Source: Anaerovibrio sp. RM50 (GTDB lineage Bacteria; Bacillota; Negativicutes; Selenomonadales; Selenomonadaceae). From it: a DNA stretch of 64,000 bases. The stretch lies in contig NZ_KK211384.1 in NCBI RefSeq assembly GCF_000622005.1, forward strand, positions 74,434 to 138,433, given 5' to 3'. Positions 28,155 through 36,775 of the stretch are shown piece after piece; positions within the stretch are counted from its first letter, which is position 1, and the number at the start of each line of letters is the position of its first letter. The notes beneath the pieces are model-generated. The model did not search any database. It saw only the letters and a list, made by a program, of their open reading frames with translations, and had not been told where the DNA came from. The position numbers and the translations under genes were made by a program.

Positions 28155-29321
28155 TCAAGCCTTCCTACGGCCCTCCAGTACCTTTAAAATACCGTATAAC
28201 CCAAGGCCAAAGCCTATTCCCGCCGTAAGACTTCCCCACAGGGGAACCAGCATCAGAGTAAAAACTCCTGCCAAGACTGATATATTATCATTAATCGGTA
28301 AAAATTTCAAATCGGACAGCAAATAGCATCCTGCACCTATAACAGAGGCAGCAAAAATTACGGGATAATCCTTAAGTTCCATCATCATAGGACCGCAAAA
28401 CAGCAGAAAAAACAAAAGAATTGCCGTAAAAATAGCAGGCTTGACAGGATTCTTGCTGTTATACCTTCCCGCAGCCGACACTTCAGCCACGCTCATGGCC
28501 CCTGCTGACAGCAGTCCACCAATAAGTGTCCCAAAGCCATTTATTGCCAGCAGCTTCCCCTCTTTTTCCTGCATAGCCCTGGCCACTGCCAATGCATCAA
28601 AGGCCAAAAAGAGAAATACCACTAAAACTGAAGCTGCCAACTCAAATATTTTACCAAAATCTACATGAAATACTGTATCAGTAAATCCTTCCGGCAGAGA
28701 AAAGAGATAGGCCGGAAGTTCCACATAGCCGTTAATCAGGGCCATAACCACAGCCACCAACAGGCCAGTGGCCAGTCCCTGTTCCTTCTTCCTGCCGAGG
28801 AGAAACATCACTGCCAGCAGGCTCACCAAAGTAATCATAACCAAAGGATCATTTAGGCTTCCCATGCCAGTTATCTGGAATGGTGCCCCTATAACCAGCC
28901 GCCCCATAACCAGCCCCCTATATATAAGAAGGATTCCCATGGAGGCAGGAATTACGGTACCCAAATATTCCGGCAAAATACTCAATGCTCTTTCATGCCA
29001 GCCTTTATAGAGCAATGCCAATATCAGCAGCCCTGCCAAAACTGGTACCGCCACAACCTCCTGCCAGGTATATCCCTGACAAATAACGAGATCGTAGCAC
29101 AAGAAGCTGTTAAGCACTATGCCCGGAGCCACTGCCACCGTCATTTTATAACAGGCAGCCACCAAAGTGCCAAGAATTGAGGCAAGTACTACTGCCGTAT
29201 AGGCCCCGTTAAAGGGCACACCAGCCTTCTGCCACATGATGGTAACCACCATAATATTCACCAAAATCAAAGTGAAATTGATAAGGCCTGCCAAAAATCC
29301 CTTATCCGTTAATTTCTCCAT
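28155..29321 (-). CDS. NCS2/AzgA-like permease (putative purine-type transporter)
   Basis: This polytopic 388-residue membrane protein has about 11-12 hydrophobic spans. APGIVLNSFLCYDLVICQGYTWQEVVAVPVLAG (contiguous across two spans) aligns with the GPGMGLNAFFAY...GYTWQ region of AzgA-type hypoxanthine/guanine/adenine permeases. The second signature half (TLIGGLLSAGAMSVAEVSAAG) keeps the spacing but not the usual TSTVTAYIESAAG sequence. The fold assignment is fair, the substrate is not known, and it may not be a nucleobase. The ribosome-binding site is weak. It lies upstream of the glucosaminidase gene on the same strand. Confidence 0.65.
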   Translation of the reverse strand: MEKLTDKGFLAGLINFTLILVNIMVVTIMWQKAGVPFNGAYTAVVLASILGTLVAACYKMTVAVAPGIVLNSFLCYDLVICQGYTWQEVVAVPVLAGLLILALLYKGWHERALSILPEYLGTVIPASMGILLIYRGLVMGRLVIGAPFQITGMGSLNDPLVMITLVSLLAVMFLLGRKKEQGLATGLLVAVVMALINGYVELPAYLFSLPEGFTDTVFHVDFGKIFELAASVLVVFLFLAFDALAVARAMQEKEGKLLAINGFGTLIGGLLSAGAMSVAEVSAAGRYNSKNPVKPAIFTAILLFFLLFCGPMMMELKDYPVIFAASVIGAGCYLLSDLKFLPINDNISVLAGVFTLMLVPLWGSLTAGIGFGLGLYGILKVLEGRRKA

Positions 29322-29388
29322 AATATATCACATCGCATAAAGAAATCAGTCTATAACATGACAGTGACATGGCATAGACTGATATACA

Positions 29389-30408
29389 CTACTTATCCAT
29401 AACATTAATGGAATTTGGCTCATCCTCGTCCAAATCCTTGTCCAAAACATGCTTGCCAAATACTGTGATGGTATAGTACAGACCCACGAAGAATGGCAGA
29501 TATTCTGCAATAAAGCGCCAGGATACCGCCAGTATACCTACAGTACCCGATGGCACGCTCTCACTGAAGAGGTACACAAAGCCGCCCTCAGCAATGCCGG
29601 ATCCTCCCGGAGTAGGAGAAAAATACAGCAGAATATTCAAAAACATCATGCGTCCCATTACTGTAAGCCAGTCCACAGTGACCCCAAGTCCCATCATAAG
29701 GAATGGAACAACCATATAAATAAAAATCAGGCTAAGTCCGGATTCAAAGAAAACCCGTATCATGGACTTGGGAGAGGAAGCCAGCAATACAATGGCAGAC
29801 TTGCTGTCCCTGTACATGTCGATAAATTTTCTGCTCCACTTTTTGGACAGCTTTCTGGCTATTTTCACCGCAAGATAGTCAAAGGCATTTTTGCGGATAC
29901 CATAGGCTGCCACCAGCATCAATATAGTTGCAGTACCAGCAACATAAACCATTACCGCATTGGAAACACCGGGCAATATTCCCTCATCGTGAAGGAATAT
30001 AAAAGGAAGACAACATGCCAGAAAAAATATAGACACCACCGTACGGACCAAAGCCAGTACAGCAGCCTTCCCCCCCGGGACTCCGGCCCTGCGCAAAAAC
30101 ATCACCTGTGCTATGGCACCTGCAGCAGCGCCCGGCCCCAGCATAGCAAGAAAGTAATTGCCAAAGACCACCTGAACTGCCTGCTTCAATGTGATATTTT
30201 CCCCGGAAATTTTCACCATGTGCATTAATCTGGTTCCATCCAGTACAAGCCCAACAGCCATGGCCAATATTGCCAGACCCACGGACCAGGGCTGGAACAT
30301 ATATAAATTGGTAATTGTATTAATATCCACAGTAAAATAAATTACCGCAACAGATATTACCAACACCAATAAGAATAAGCTTAATATACGCCCATAAACC
30401 TTATTCAT
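29389..30408 (-). CDS. YbhN/UPF0104-type membrane protein (flippase-like, LPG-synthase TM domain)
   Basis: The protein has 339 residues and about eight transmembrane helices. It has the family pattern VFGNYFLAMLGPGAAAGAIAQ followed by RRAGVPGGKAAVLALVRT, and later FSPTPGGSGIAEGGF. Related proteins are the membrane half of lysyl-phosphatidylglycerol synthase (MprF) and YbhN-type proteins with proposed roles in lipid flipping. There is no aminoacyl-transferase domain here, so it is not a full MprF. AAGGAG lies 7 bases before the ATG. The specific role is unknown. Confidence 0.78.
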   Translation of the reverse strand: MNKVYGRILSLFLLVLVISVAVIYFTVDINTITNLYMFQPWSVGLAILAMAVGLVLDGTRLMHMVKISGENITLKQAVQVVFGNYFLAMLGPGAAAGAIAQVMFLRRAGVPGGKAAVLALVRTVVSIFFLACCLPFIFLHDEGILPGVSNAVMVYVAGTATILMLVAAYGIRKNAFDYLAVKIARKLSKKWSRKFIDMYRDSKSAIVLLASSPKSMIRVFFESGLSLIFIYMVVPFLMMGLGVTVDWLTVMGRMMFLNILLYFSPTPGGSGIAEGGFVYLFSESVPSGTVGILAVSWRFIAEYLPFFVGLYYTITVFGKHVLDKDLDEDEPNSINVMDK

Positions 30409-30487
30409 TCAGCAACTCCTTAAAAAGAAATCAGCATTATTATACCACAATATATCATTTGCTGTCTTTCGTGCCAAATTTCTCTAC

Positions 30488-31276
30488 TTACTCCACAAAC
30501 TCCTCATGGCTGGCATAAGCACTGTGGTTGTGAATGCTTTCAAAATTATCGCAGTCCAGAGCGAACCATCTGATACCTTCAAGCTGACGGAGGGCAATAA
30601 CTCCATCTCTTAAAATATCCTCAACAAACTTCGGATTATCATATGCCTTTTCCGTAACGAACTTTTCATCCTCACGCTTCAGCAAAGGATAAACCTGACA
30701 GGATGCCTGCTGCTCCATAAGATCCACTAAATCCTCAATGAGAATACATTCATGCTCATCATCAAAGGAAACCCTGACATCCATGACACCCCGCTGATTG
30801 TGGGCGCCATAACGGGAAATTTCCTTGCTACATGGACAAAGGGAGGTATATGGAACCTTTACCCCCAAAGTAAACTGCAACGGATTTTCTCTCTCCATGA
30901 ATCCATCAAAGAAGCAGTCCACATCCAAAACTGACTTCCGCTTGCTTACAGGGGCAAATCGGTCAACAAAATACTTAAAATCAATGCGGATAGCCGCTGT
31001 CTCGGCCTGCAGCTTATCCATGGCTTCCTTCAGAATATCAGCCATTTCCACCTCGGCTATTGGCAAACGGGTCCACTTGTTTAAAATCTCCTGGAACCGG
31101 CTCATGTGAGTGCCTTTATATTCCATTGGCAAAGACACAGTAAAGCTGATATTTGCCAGAACCTGCTGATAGTCCCCCTCCTTTGTTTTTATCAAAAGAG
31201 GAAGATGTGCATCCCTGATGCCCACCTTCTGAATAGCAATACCGCGGGTATCAGCACTATTTTGTACATCCTTCAT
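30488..31276 (-). CDS. folE2: GTP cyclohydrolase FolE2 (type IB)
   Basis: This 262-residue enzyme converts GTP to 7,8-dihydroneopterin triphosphate, the entry to both folate and queuosine synthesis. Family motifs are SLPMEYKGTHMSRF, SVLDVDCFFDG, the metal-binding Cys/catalytic region CPCSKEISRYGAHNQRG, and RDGVIALRQLEGI. An upstream GTG three codons before is rejected, because ACAGGTG there acts as the ribosome-binding site for the ATG used here. It begins 12 bases after queC, so the two probably work together in queuosine precursor synthesis. It is the last gene of the long operon starting at fhaA. Confidence 0.93.
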   Translation of the reverse strand: MKDVQNSADTRGIAIQKVGIRDAHLPLLIKTKEGDYQQVLANISFTVSLPMEYKGTHMSRFQEILNKWTRLPIAEVEMADILKEAMDKLQAETAAIRIDFKYFVDRFAPVSKRKSVLDVDCFFDGFMERENPLQFTLGVKVPYTSLCPCSKEISRYGAHNQRGVMDVRVSFDDEHECILIEDLVDLMEQQASCQVYPLLKREDEKFVTEKAYDNPKFVEDILRDGVIALRQLEGIRWFALDCDNFESIHNHSAYASHEEFVE

Positions 31277-31288
31277 ATAATACACCTG

Positions 31289-31972
31289 TCACATATTTTC
31301 ATACTCAACCGGGTCAACCACCCCGGCCTCTTCAAAGCCACGAAGTCTCAGCTTACAGCTGTCACAGACACCACAAGCCTTTTCCCCGCCCTTATAGCAG
31401 CTATGGGTAAATTGCAGTGGAGCCCCTAATTTGCTGCCCAGTTGAACTATTTCCTTCTTGGAAAGGTCCTGAAGAGGTGTTTCTATTTTAATGTTGCGCC
31501 CATCTGCAGTTCCTGCCTTGGTGGCCAGATTTGACGTTTTCTGAAAGCTGGCAATAAACTCCGGTCGACAATCCGGATAACCGGAATAATCCACCGCGTT
31601 GACACCGATAAATACATGGTCAGCCCCAATAACCTCGGCATAGGCCATGGCGTAGCTGAGAAAAATCATGTTGCGGGCCGGCACGTAGGTAACTGGGATA
31701 TCCTCTGCACCATGTTCAAAATCTCCATCCGGAACCTCAATCTTGTCATCTGTAAGAGCAGAACCGCCAATATCTTCCATATTAGTTTCTATGATAAGGT
31801 GCTTTTTCACGCCATAGAACTTGGCGACCTTCTTGGCACCCTCCAATTCAATATTATGTCTCTGATGGTAGTTAAAGCTGATTGGGTAAACCTCCAAGCC
31901 CTTTGATTTTGCCACAGCCATGCAAACTGTGGAATCAAGACCACCAGAAAGTAAAACAACTGCTTTTTCCAT
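31289..31972 (-). CDS. queC: 7-cyano-7-deazaguanine synthase QueC
   Basis: This 227-residue ATP-dependent enzyme turns 7-carboxy-7-deazaguanine into preQ0 for queuosine tRNA modification. It has the PP-loop SGGLDST at residues 9-15. The C-terminal zinc site is built from SCYKGG and CGVCDSCKLR (four Cys). FLSYAMAYAEVIGADHVFIGVN and YPDCRPEF are family-typical. AGGAGG precedes the ATG. It follows rpe by 16 bases and precedes folE2. queD and queE are not in the window. Confidence 0.95.
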   Translation of the reverse strand: MEKAVVLLSGGLDSTVCMAVAKSKGLEVYPISFNYHQRHNIELEGAKKVAKFYGVKKHLIIETNMEDIGGSALTDDKIEVPDGDFEHGAEDIPVTYVPARNMIFLSYAMAYAEVIGADHVFIGVNAVDYSGYPDCRPEFIASFQKTSNLATKAGTADGRNIKIETPLQDLSKKEIVQLGSKLGAPLQFTHSCYKGGEKACGVCDSCKLRLRGFEEAGVVDPVEYENM

Positions 31973-31988
31973 TGTATATACGCCCTCC

Positions 31989-32639
31989 TTACCCGACGCA
32001 ATGTAAAGCTTTTATGGCACCAGGAATATCCTGTGCTTTATAAACAGCAGAGCCTGCCACCAGCACATCGGCACCGGCTGCTGCCAAATCTCTGCAGTTT
32101 TCCACAGTAACGCCGCCGTCCACTTCAATCTCCGCGTGGCTGCCGGCCTTTTTCAGCATAGCCTTTAATCGAGAAATTTTGTTCAGAGAATTTGGAATAA
32201 ATTTCTGACCCCCATAGCCAGGATTTACTGACATGATAACTATCATATCAAGATCCTCCAAAAGCTCCTCCACCATGGAAAGGGGAGTGGCTGGATTTAA
32301 GCAAATTCCGGCCTTGCAGCCTGCAGCCTTAATAGCCTGCAAAACTCTGTGGGGATGCTTTGCCGCTTCCACATGGAAGGTAATAATATCCGCCCCGGCC
32401 TTGGCAAATGAGTCAATCTGGGTATCCGGATGCTCCACCATGAGATGAACGTCAAATACTGCATCCGTCACTGGACGAATAGCCTTAACTATCAAAGCCC
32501 CCAAAGTAATCTCTGGCACAAAGGTACCATCCATAACATCTATATGTACGTAGTCAGCACCTGCTTTAACAACCTTTTCTACCTCCTGGGCCAGATTGGC
32601 AAAATCGGCAGATAAAATTGATGGCGCAACCTTAGTCAT
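31989..32639 (-). CDS. rpe: Ribulose-phosphate 3-epimerase
   Basis: This 216-residue TIM barrel of the pentose phosphate pathway interconverts ribulose-5-phosphate and xylulose-5-phosphate. It has the N-terminal APSILSADF, HIDVMDGTFVP (catalytic Asp and metal His), VHLMVEHP, the active-site MSVNPGYGGQKF, and EVDGGV near the end. The ATG overlaps the rsgA stop (TGATG), so translation is coupled; a TTG one codon upstream is the only alternative. The rsgA-rpe order is common in Firmicutes. Confidence 0.96.
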   Translation of the reverse strand: MTKVAPSILSADFANLAQEVEKVVKAGADYVHIDVMDGTFVPEITLGALIVKAIRPVTDAVFDVHLMVEHPDTQIDSFAKAGADIITFHVEAAKHPHRVLQAIKAAGCKAGICLNPATPLSMVEELLEDLDMIVIMSVNPGYGGQKFIPNSLNKISRLKAMLKKAGSHAEIEVDGGVTVENCRDLAAAGADVLVAGSAVYKAQDIPGAIKALHCVG

Positions 32640-33535
32640 CAATATGCCTTCTTTCTTTCTAAAATACTTTGCAAAATATTCAAATACGCATCATAGCGCT
32701 CCTGGCTGATAATCCCCTCTGACAGGGCATTTTTTATGCCGCAGTCCGGCTCATGGCTATGGGTGCACGTATTATAATAGCACTTTTCAATATGAGGTCT
32801 GAACTCCGGAAAATACATGGCCAAAAGATTTTTGTCAAGATGCTCCAGCTCAGCCGCACTAAACCCGGGGGTGTCCACCACGATACCACCGCCGGTCACA
32901 GGCAACAGACAGGCTGCTCTGGTGGTGTGCTTACCCCGTTTTATCTTTTCAGAGATAACCCCTGTGGTAAGGGACAAATTGCTGTCAATGGCATTAAGCA
33001 GAGAGGATTTTCCCACGCCGGAAGGTCCTGCGAAGGCGGTAACCTTCCCCTTTAACAGATCTTTTATTTCCTCAATGCCCTTCTTTTCGTGGGCAGAGGC
33101 AAAGATAACTTTATAGCCCGCATCCACATAGGGCTTAACAAAATTCTCCGTAGCTTCAGTCATCAAATCTGTTTTATTGAAGCAGATTACGATTTCCGGA
33201 ATATCCGACCACTCTGCCAGCACCAAAAACCGGTTTAAAAGCAGAGAATTTATATCCGGCTCCTTCACTGCAAAAGTAATTATAACTTGGTCTATATTGG
33301 CTACAGAAGGACGAAGAAGCAATGTCTTTCTTGGCAGACGTTTTTCAATAACACCAGTGCCATCGCCAAGAAGCTCGTACTCCACCTTATCCCCGGTAAC
33401 CACAGAGCCCTTGATTCTTTTTATCCTGCCCCGAAGCCGGCAGGAAAGAAGCTCCGGATTTTGGGTAAGCTCCCTTCCATCCTCCAGCACATAATAAAAT
33501 CCGTTATACGTTTTTATAACCTGACCTGTTGGCAT
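32639..33535 (-). CDS. rsgA: Ribosome small-subunit biogenesis GTPase RsgA
   Basis: This 298-residue circularly permuted GTPase assists late 30S maturation. An N-terminal OB fold (about residues 1-70) is followed by the permuted G domain with NKTD (G4), AFAGPSGVGKSSLLN (G1) and DTPGF (G3). The C-terminal zinc knuckle includes CYYNTCTHSHEPDC. The frame extends 43 codons upstream into pknB without resemblance to the family; AAAGGA before MPTGQV sets the start. It lies between the PASTA kinase and rpe, as in many Firmicutes. Confidence 0.95.
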   Translation of the reverse strand: MPTGQVIKTYNGFYYVLEDGRELTQNPELLSCRLRGRIKRIKGSVVTGDKVEYELLGDGTGVIEKRLPRKTLLLRPSVANIDQVIITFAVKEPDINSLLLNRFLVLAEWSDIPEIVICFNKTDLMTEATENFVKPYVDAGYKVIFASAHEKKGIEEIKDLLKGKVTAFAGPSGVGKSSLLNAIDSNLSLTTGVISEKIKRGKHTTRAACLLPVTGGGIVVDTPGFSAAELEHLDKNLLAMYFPEFRPHIEKCYYNTCTHSHEPDCGIKNALSEGIISQERYDAYLNILQSILERKKAY

Positions 33536-33563
33536 GTATTTTTCCTTTATTAAAAATTCAATC

Positions 33564-35366
33564 TTACTCCGGCTTGACAACCTCTTCAGGGGAGGTCTTC
33601 TGAGTCTTCTTTCCCGTATCTGTCGGCTTGGCAGTAGTTGATGTGTTCTGACCGCTGGAAACAATAATATTCACAGCTCCGCCTTCCTTTACCTCAGAAC
33701 CTGCTGCCGGCGACTGGCCAATAACAGTACCCCTTGGCTTGGCGTCGGATTGTTCGGTAACAGTACCCAAGTTAAGCTTATTGGCGGCCAGATTGGACTT
33801 AACACTGTCCACAGACATGCCTGTATAATCCGGAATGGTTACACCAATCTTCTTAGGTCCCTTGCTGACGGTGAAATCTACGGACTGGCCCTTGTTAACC
33901 TTAGAGCCACTGCTTGGGTCCTGTTTCAAAACAGTGCCTTGCGGTTCATTGGATTCTTCCTCATAAACCGCACCTATTTTTAGCCCCATTTTGTTAAGCT
34001 TGGTTTCAGCATTGGATCTGGACATACCCTTTAAATCCGGCATAGTAAGCTCCTCACCGCCCTTGCTGATGTATATGGTAACCTGGCGTTGCTCCTTCAC
34101 CATAATTCCCGCCTCAGGATACTGGGATACAACCTGTCCCGCAGGCACATTCGCATCATAAGTCTCCGCGATCTTAACCCGCAGTTTCTTTTCTTCCAGC
34201 ATTTCACGGGCTATTTCCACCTGGCGCCCTACCACATCAGGAACCTCCACCTCCACGGAGCTCCAGAAATTGCCATACGACAGGAAAGTGCCTGCAAAGA
34301 AGCCCATAATCAAAATCAATACCAGCCCCAAAACAAACTTCTTGGATTTGAGAATTTTGCCAAATGAGGAGTCATCCTCCCTGTCATCTTCATAACCATC
34401 ATCATATTCATAATCATAGTCCTGGGAGCCGTACTGCTGTGGCTGATTCTGCTGCAGCATATCAGGAGTAAGCCTTGGTATTACTTGAGTGGCAAATGGA
34501 TCATTTGGCGCTGCCGGTGTATTTATAGCAGCCCCTGTGGACTTTCCCTGAATCATGGCCAGGGCCTGATCAAGATCCATAAACATATCGGTACTGCTTG
34601 GGCGGAGCATAGGATCCTTGTTCATTGCCTTCTGTACAATGGCCTCCAGTACAGCCGGAACAGATGGCTTAATCTGACGTATTGGCACAGGATCCTCCTG
34701 TAAATGCTTCAGTGCAATGCTGACAGATGTTTCCCCATTATATGGCAGGGTACCCGTAAGCATCTCATAGAGCACCACACCCAGCGAATAAACATCCGAC
34801 TTGGTGGTAATGGCGGTACCCTTTGCCTGCTCAGGCGAGAAGTAATGTACAGAGCCCATTACGTTGCCCCCATAGGTCATTGTGGAGGAAGAAACAGCTC
34901 TGGCAATACCAAAATCAGTAACCTTGATATGGCCATCCGCCATAATCAAAATATTATGAGGCTTTATATCACAATGAACCAAGTTGTTCTTGTGGGCAGC
35001 CTCCAGGGCACAGGCCAGTTCCTTGGCAATCCGGGTTGCCTCCTCCGGCTCCAGATATCCCTTTTCCTGAATATATTCCTTCAGAGTCTGGCCAGCCACA
35101 TATTCCATAACAATAAAGTGACTTCCCTCGTCCTCACCAACATCATATATATTAACGATATTCTGATGGGTCAATTTGGCTGCACCCTTAGCCTCGCGAT
35201 GGAATTTTTCTATAAATTCCGCGTCATTGGCAAACTGTGCATGAAGGATTTTTACAGCAACAGCACGGTCCAGCAGTTTGTCATGGGCTCTGTATACATC
35301 AGCCATGCCACCGCCACCGATATGTTCCTGAATTTCATAACGTCTTGCTAAAACGCGATCTATCAT
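33564..35366 (-). CDS. PASTA-domain Ser/Thr protein kinase (PrkC/PknB/Stk1 type)
   Basis: The protein has 600 residues. The cytoplasmic kinase domain (about residues 10-270) has GGGGMADVY, the VAVK lysine, the catalytic loop HCDIKPHNIL (HCD in place of HRD), DFGIAR and SPEQAKG. An acidic juxtamembrane region (YDYEYDDGYEDDRED) is followed by one transmembrane helix (FVLGLVLILIMGFFAGTFL, about residue 340). Three extracytoplasmic PASTA repeats start at VEVPDVVG, LTMPDLKG and VTIPDYTG. A Ser/Thr/Lys-rich tail follows. PASTA repeats sense muropeptides or lipid II. Partners are encoded just upstream: PP2C phosphatase, two FHA readers, FtsW and a PBP. Confidence 0.95.
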   Translation of the reverse strand: MIDRVLARRYEIQEHIGGGGMADVYRAHDKLLDRAVAVKILHAQFANDAEFIEKFHREAKGAAKLTHQNIVNIYDVGEDEGSHFIVMEYVAGQTLKEYIQEKGYLEPEEATRIAKELACALEAAHKNNLVHCDIKPHNILIMADGHIKVTDFGIARAVSSSTMTYGGNVMGSVHYFSPEQAKGTAITTKSDVYSLGVVLYEMLTGTLPYNGETSVSIALKHLQEDPVPIRQIKPSVPAVLEAIVQKAMNKDPMLRPSSTDMFMDLDQALAMIQGKSTGAAINTPAAPNDPFATQVIPRLTPDMLQQNQPQQYGSQDYDYEYDDGYEDDREDDSSFGKILKSKKFVLGLVLILIMGFFAGTFLSYGNFWSSVEVEVPDVVGRQVEIAREMLEEKKLRVKIAETYDANVPAGQVVSQYPEAGIMVKEQRQVTIYISKGGEELTMPDLKGMSRSNAETKLNKMGLKIGAVYEEESNEPQGTVLKQDPSSGSKVNKGQSVDFTVSKGPKKIGVTIPDYTGMSVDSVKSNLAANKLNLGTVTEQSDAKPRGTVIGQSPAAGSEVKEGGAVNIIVSSGQNTSTTAKPTDTGKKTQKTSPEEVVKPE

Positions 35367-35377
35367 GCCATATCCTC

Positions 35378-36775
35378 CTACCTGTCTCTTAAAGCTGCAA
35401 TTATCTGACGGGCGATAGGAGCCGCCACGGTTCCACCGCCACCACTGTTTTCAACAATAATACAAAATGCAATCTTTCCCTGTGGAAGCTCCGCTGCTCC
35501 AATAAACCAGCCATGATCAGCTCCTTGGGAATTCTCTGCAGTACCGGTCTTGCCAATAACCCTAACGCCGGACACTGCCGCCGCCCCGCCGGTACCGTTG
35601 GTTACAACATTTTCCATAAAGCCGCCAATTATATTGGCCCGCTTTTCCGAGGTAACCTCCCTCCACTTGGAAGGAGAAGCCTTTCTTATTACCAGTCCCA
35701 CTGGGGAAATAACCTCTTCCACCAGATACGGAACCATAACTTTACCATGATTTACATAGGCACTGGCCAGCATTGCCATACGAAGAGGTGTTACCAAAGT
35801 CTCCCCTTGGCCTATGCCCACCTGGGCCGTATCCCCATCCCCCAGCTCATTAAACTTTGGCAGATGACATCTGCTTTCATTAAATTCACTGTTGATTGGG
35901 TCAGCAAAACCAAATCTGTCAAAAGCATTCTCCAGTCCCTTACCGTGCATACGCATAGCCAGAGTACCAAAGGTAACATTACATGACTCAGTCAGGGCAT
36001 CCTTTAAGGTAAGGTTGTTGCCATGAACTGCCCCGTGGCTTTCACCAATATATTCATTACCAATCTGCAGTTTACCGCTACAGTTGAATTTTTCATTTAA
36101 ATCAGTAACTTTTTCATCCAGGGCCGCATCGGCTATCAGCACCTTAATGGTGGAGCCAGGCGGATAAAGGCCCTGTGCCGCCCTGTTTAATAGGGGACTG
36201 TCCTCACGGGCCGTAAGGCTCTTCCAGTCATCCTCCACATTTGTTGGATTAAATGTAGGCTTGCTCACCATGGCTATAATAGCTCCGGTTTCTGCATTCA
36301 TGACCACCACAGCCCCCCTATTACTGCCCAATGCATCATAGGCCAGCTGCTGAATATCTGCATCCACCGTCAGCTTTACATTGTTACCATGGGTGGACTG
36401 GATTGCCTGACAAATCGGCCCCAGCATCTGAAGCTGCTGAGATTGACCTGTAAGGTCGCTTCCCGCCACTGCTTCAATGCCATCACTGCCAATGGCCTCC
36501 CCAAGATACCCGGTAACCGGGGCCATAACCTCACCATAGGGATAGCTTCTTTCACCAGGCTGGGTGCTTTTGGCCAGCTCCCTACCATTTATGTCAAGGA
36601 TAGTACCCCTGATTATATCCAGTGCAGCATCACCCCGACGATTCATAGGATTTGCCGCCAGAGCCGGTGCTGCAATAACCTGCAAATAAACAATATATCC
36701 AAACAGGCACAGGAAGCACACCAGCATAAATATACTGCAGTGCAGAATATATTTTTTTACATCTTTATGCCCCAT
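35378..36775 (-). CDS. Class B penicillin-binding protein (PbpA/FtsI-like transpeptidase)
   Basis: This 465-residue protein has one N-terminal membrane anchor (IFMLVCFLCLFGYIVYLQV), a short pedestal domain (RGTILDINGRELA) and a transpeptidase domain. Active-site motifs are STIK (about residue 208, catalytic Ser), SCN (about residue 266) and KTGT (about residue 408). It is compact, as in PbpA proteins paired with FtsW/RodA. It crosslinks peptidoglycan outside the inner membrane. The start overlaps the end of ftsW by 11 bases; an earlier in-frame ATG lies deep inside ftsW and is rejected. The kinase gene follows 11 bases downstream. Confidence 0.92.
   Translation of the reverse strand: MGHKDVKKYILHCSIFMLVCFLCLFGYIVYLQVIAAPALAANPMNRRGDAALDIIRGTILDINGRELAKSTQPGERSYPYGEVMAPVTGYLGEAIGSDGIEAVAGSDLTGQSQQLQMLGPICQAIQSTHGNNVKLTVDADIQQLAYDALGSNRGAVVVMNAETGAIIAMVSKPTFNPTNVEDDWKSLTAREDSPLLNRAAQGLYPPGSTIKVLIADAALDEKVTDLNEKFNCSGKLQIGNEYIGESHGAVHGNNLTLKDALTESCNVTFGTLAMRMHGKGLENAFDRFGFADPINSEFNESRCHLPKFNELGDGDTAQVGIGQGETLVTPLRMAMLASAYVNHGKVMVPYLVEEVISPVGLVIRKASPSKWREVTSEKRANIIGGFMENVVTNGTGGAAAVSGVRVIGKTGTAENSQGADHGWFIGAAELPQGKIAFCIIVENSGGGGTVAAPIARQIIAALRDR

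Noticed and set aside
29389-30408. MprF (lysyl-phosphatidylglycerol synthase)
   Set aside because: Only the transmembrane flippase-like half is present; the aminoacyl-transferase domain is missing.
31973-31988. PreQ1 riboswitch before queC
   Set aside because: Only 16 bases separate rpe and queC, taken up by the ribosome-binding site; there is no room for a riboswitch.
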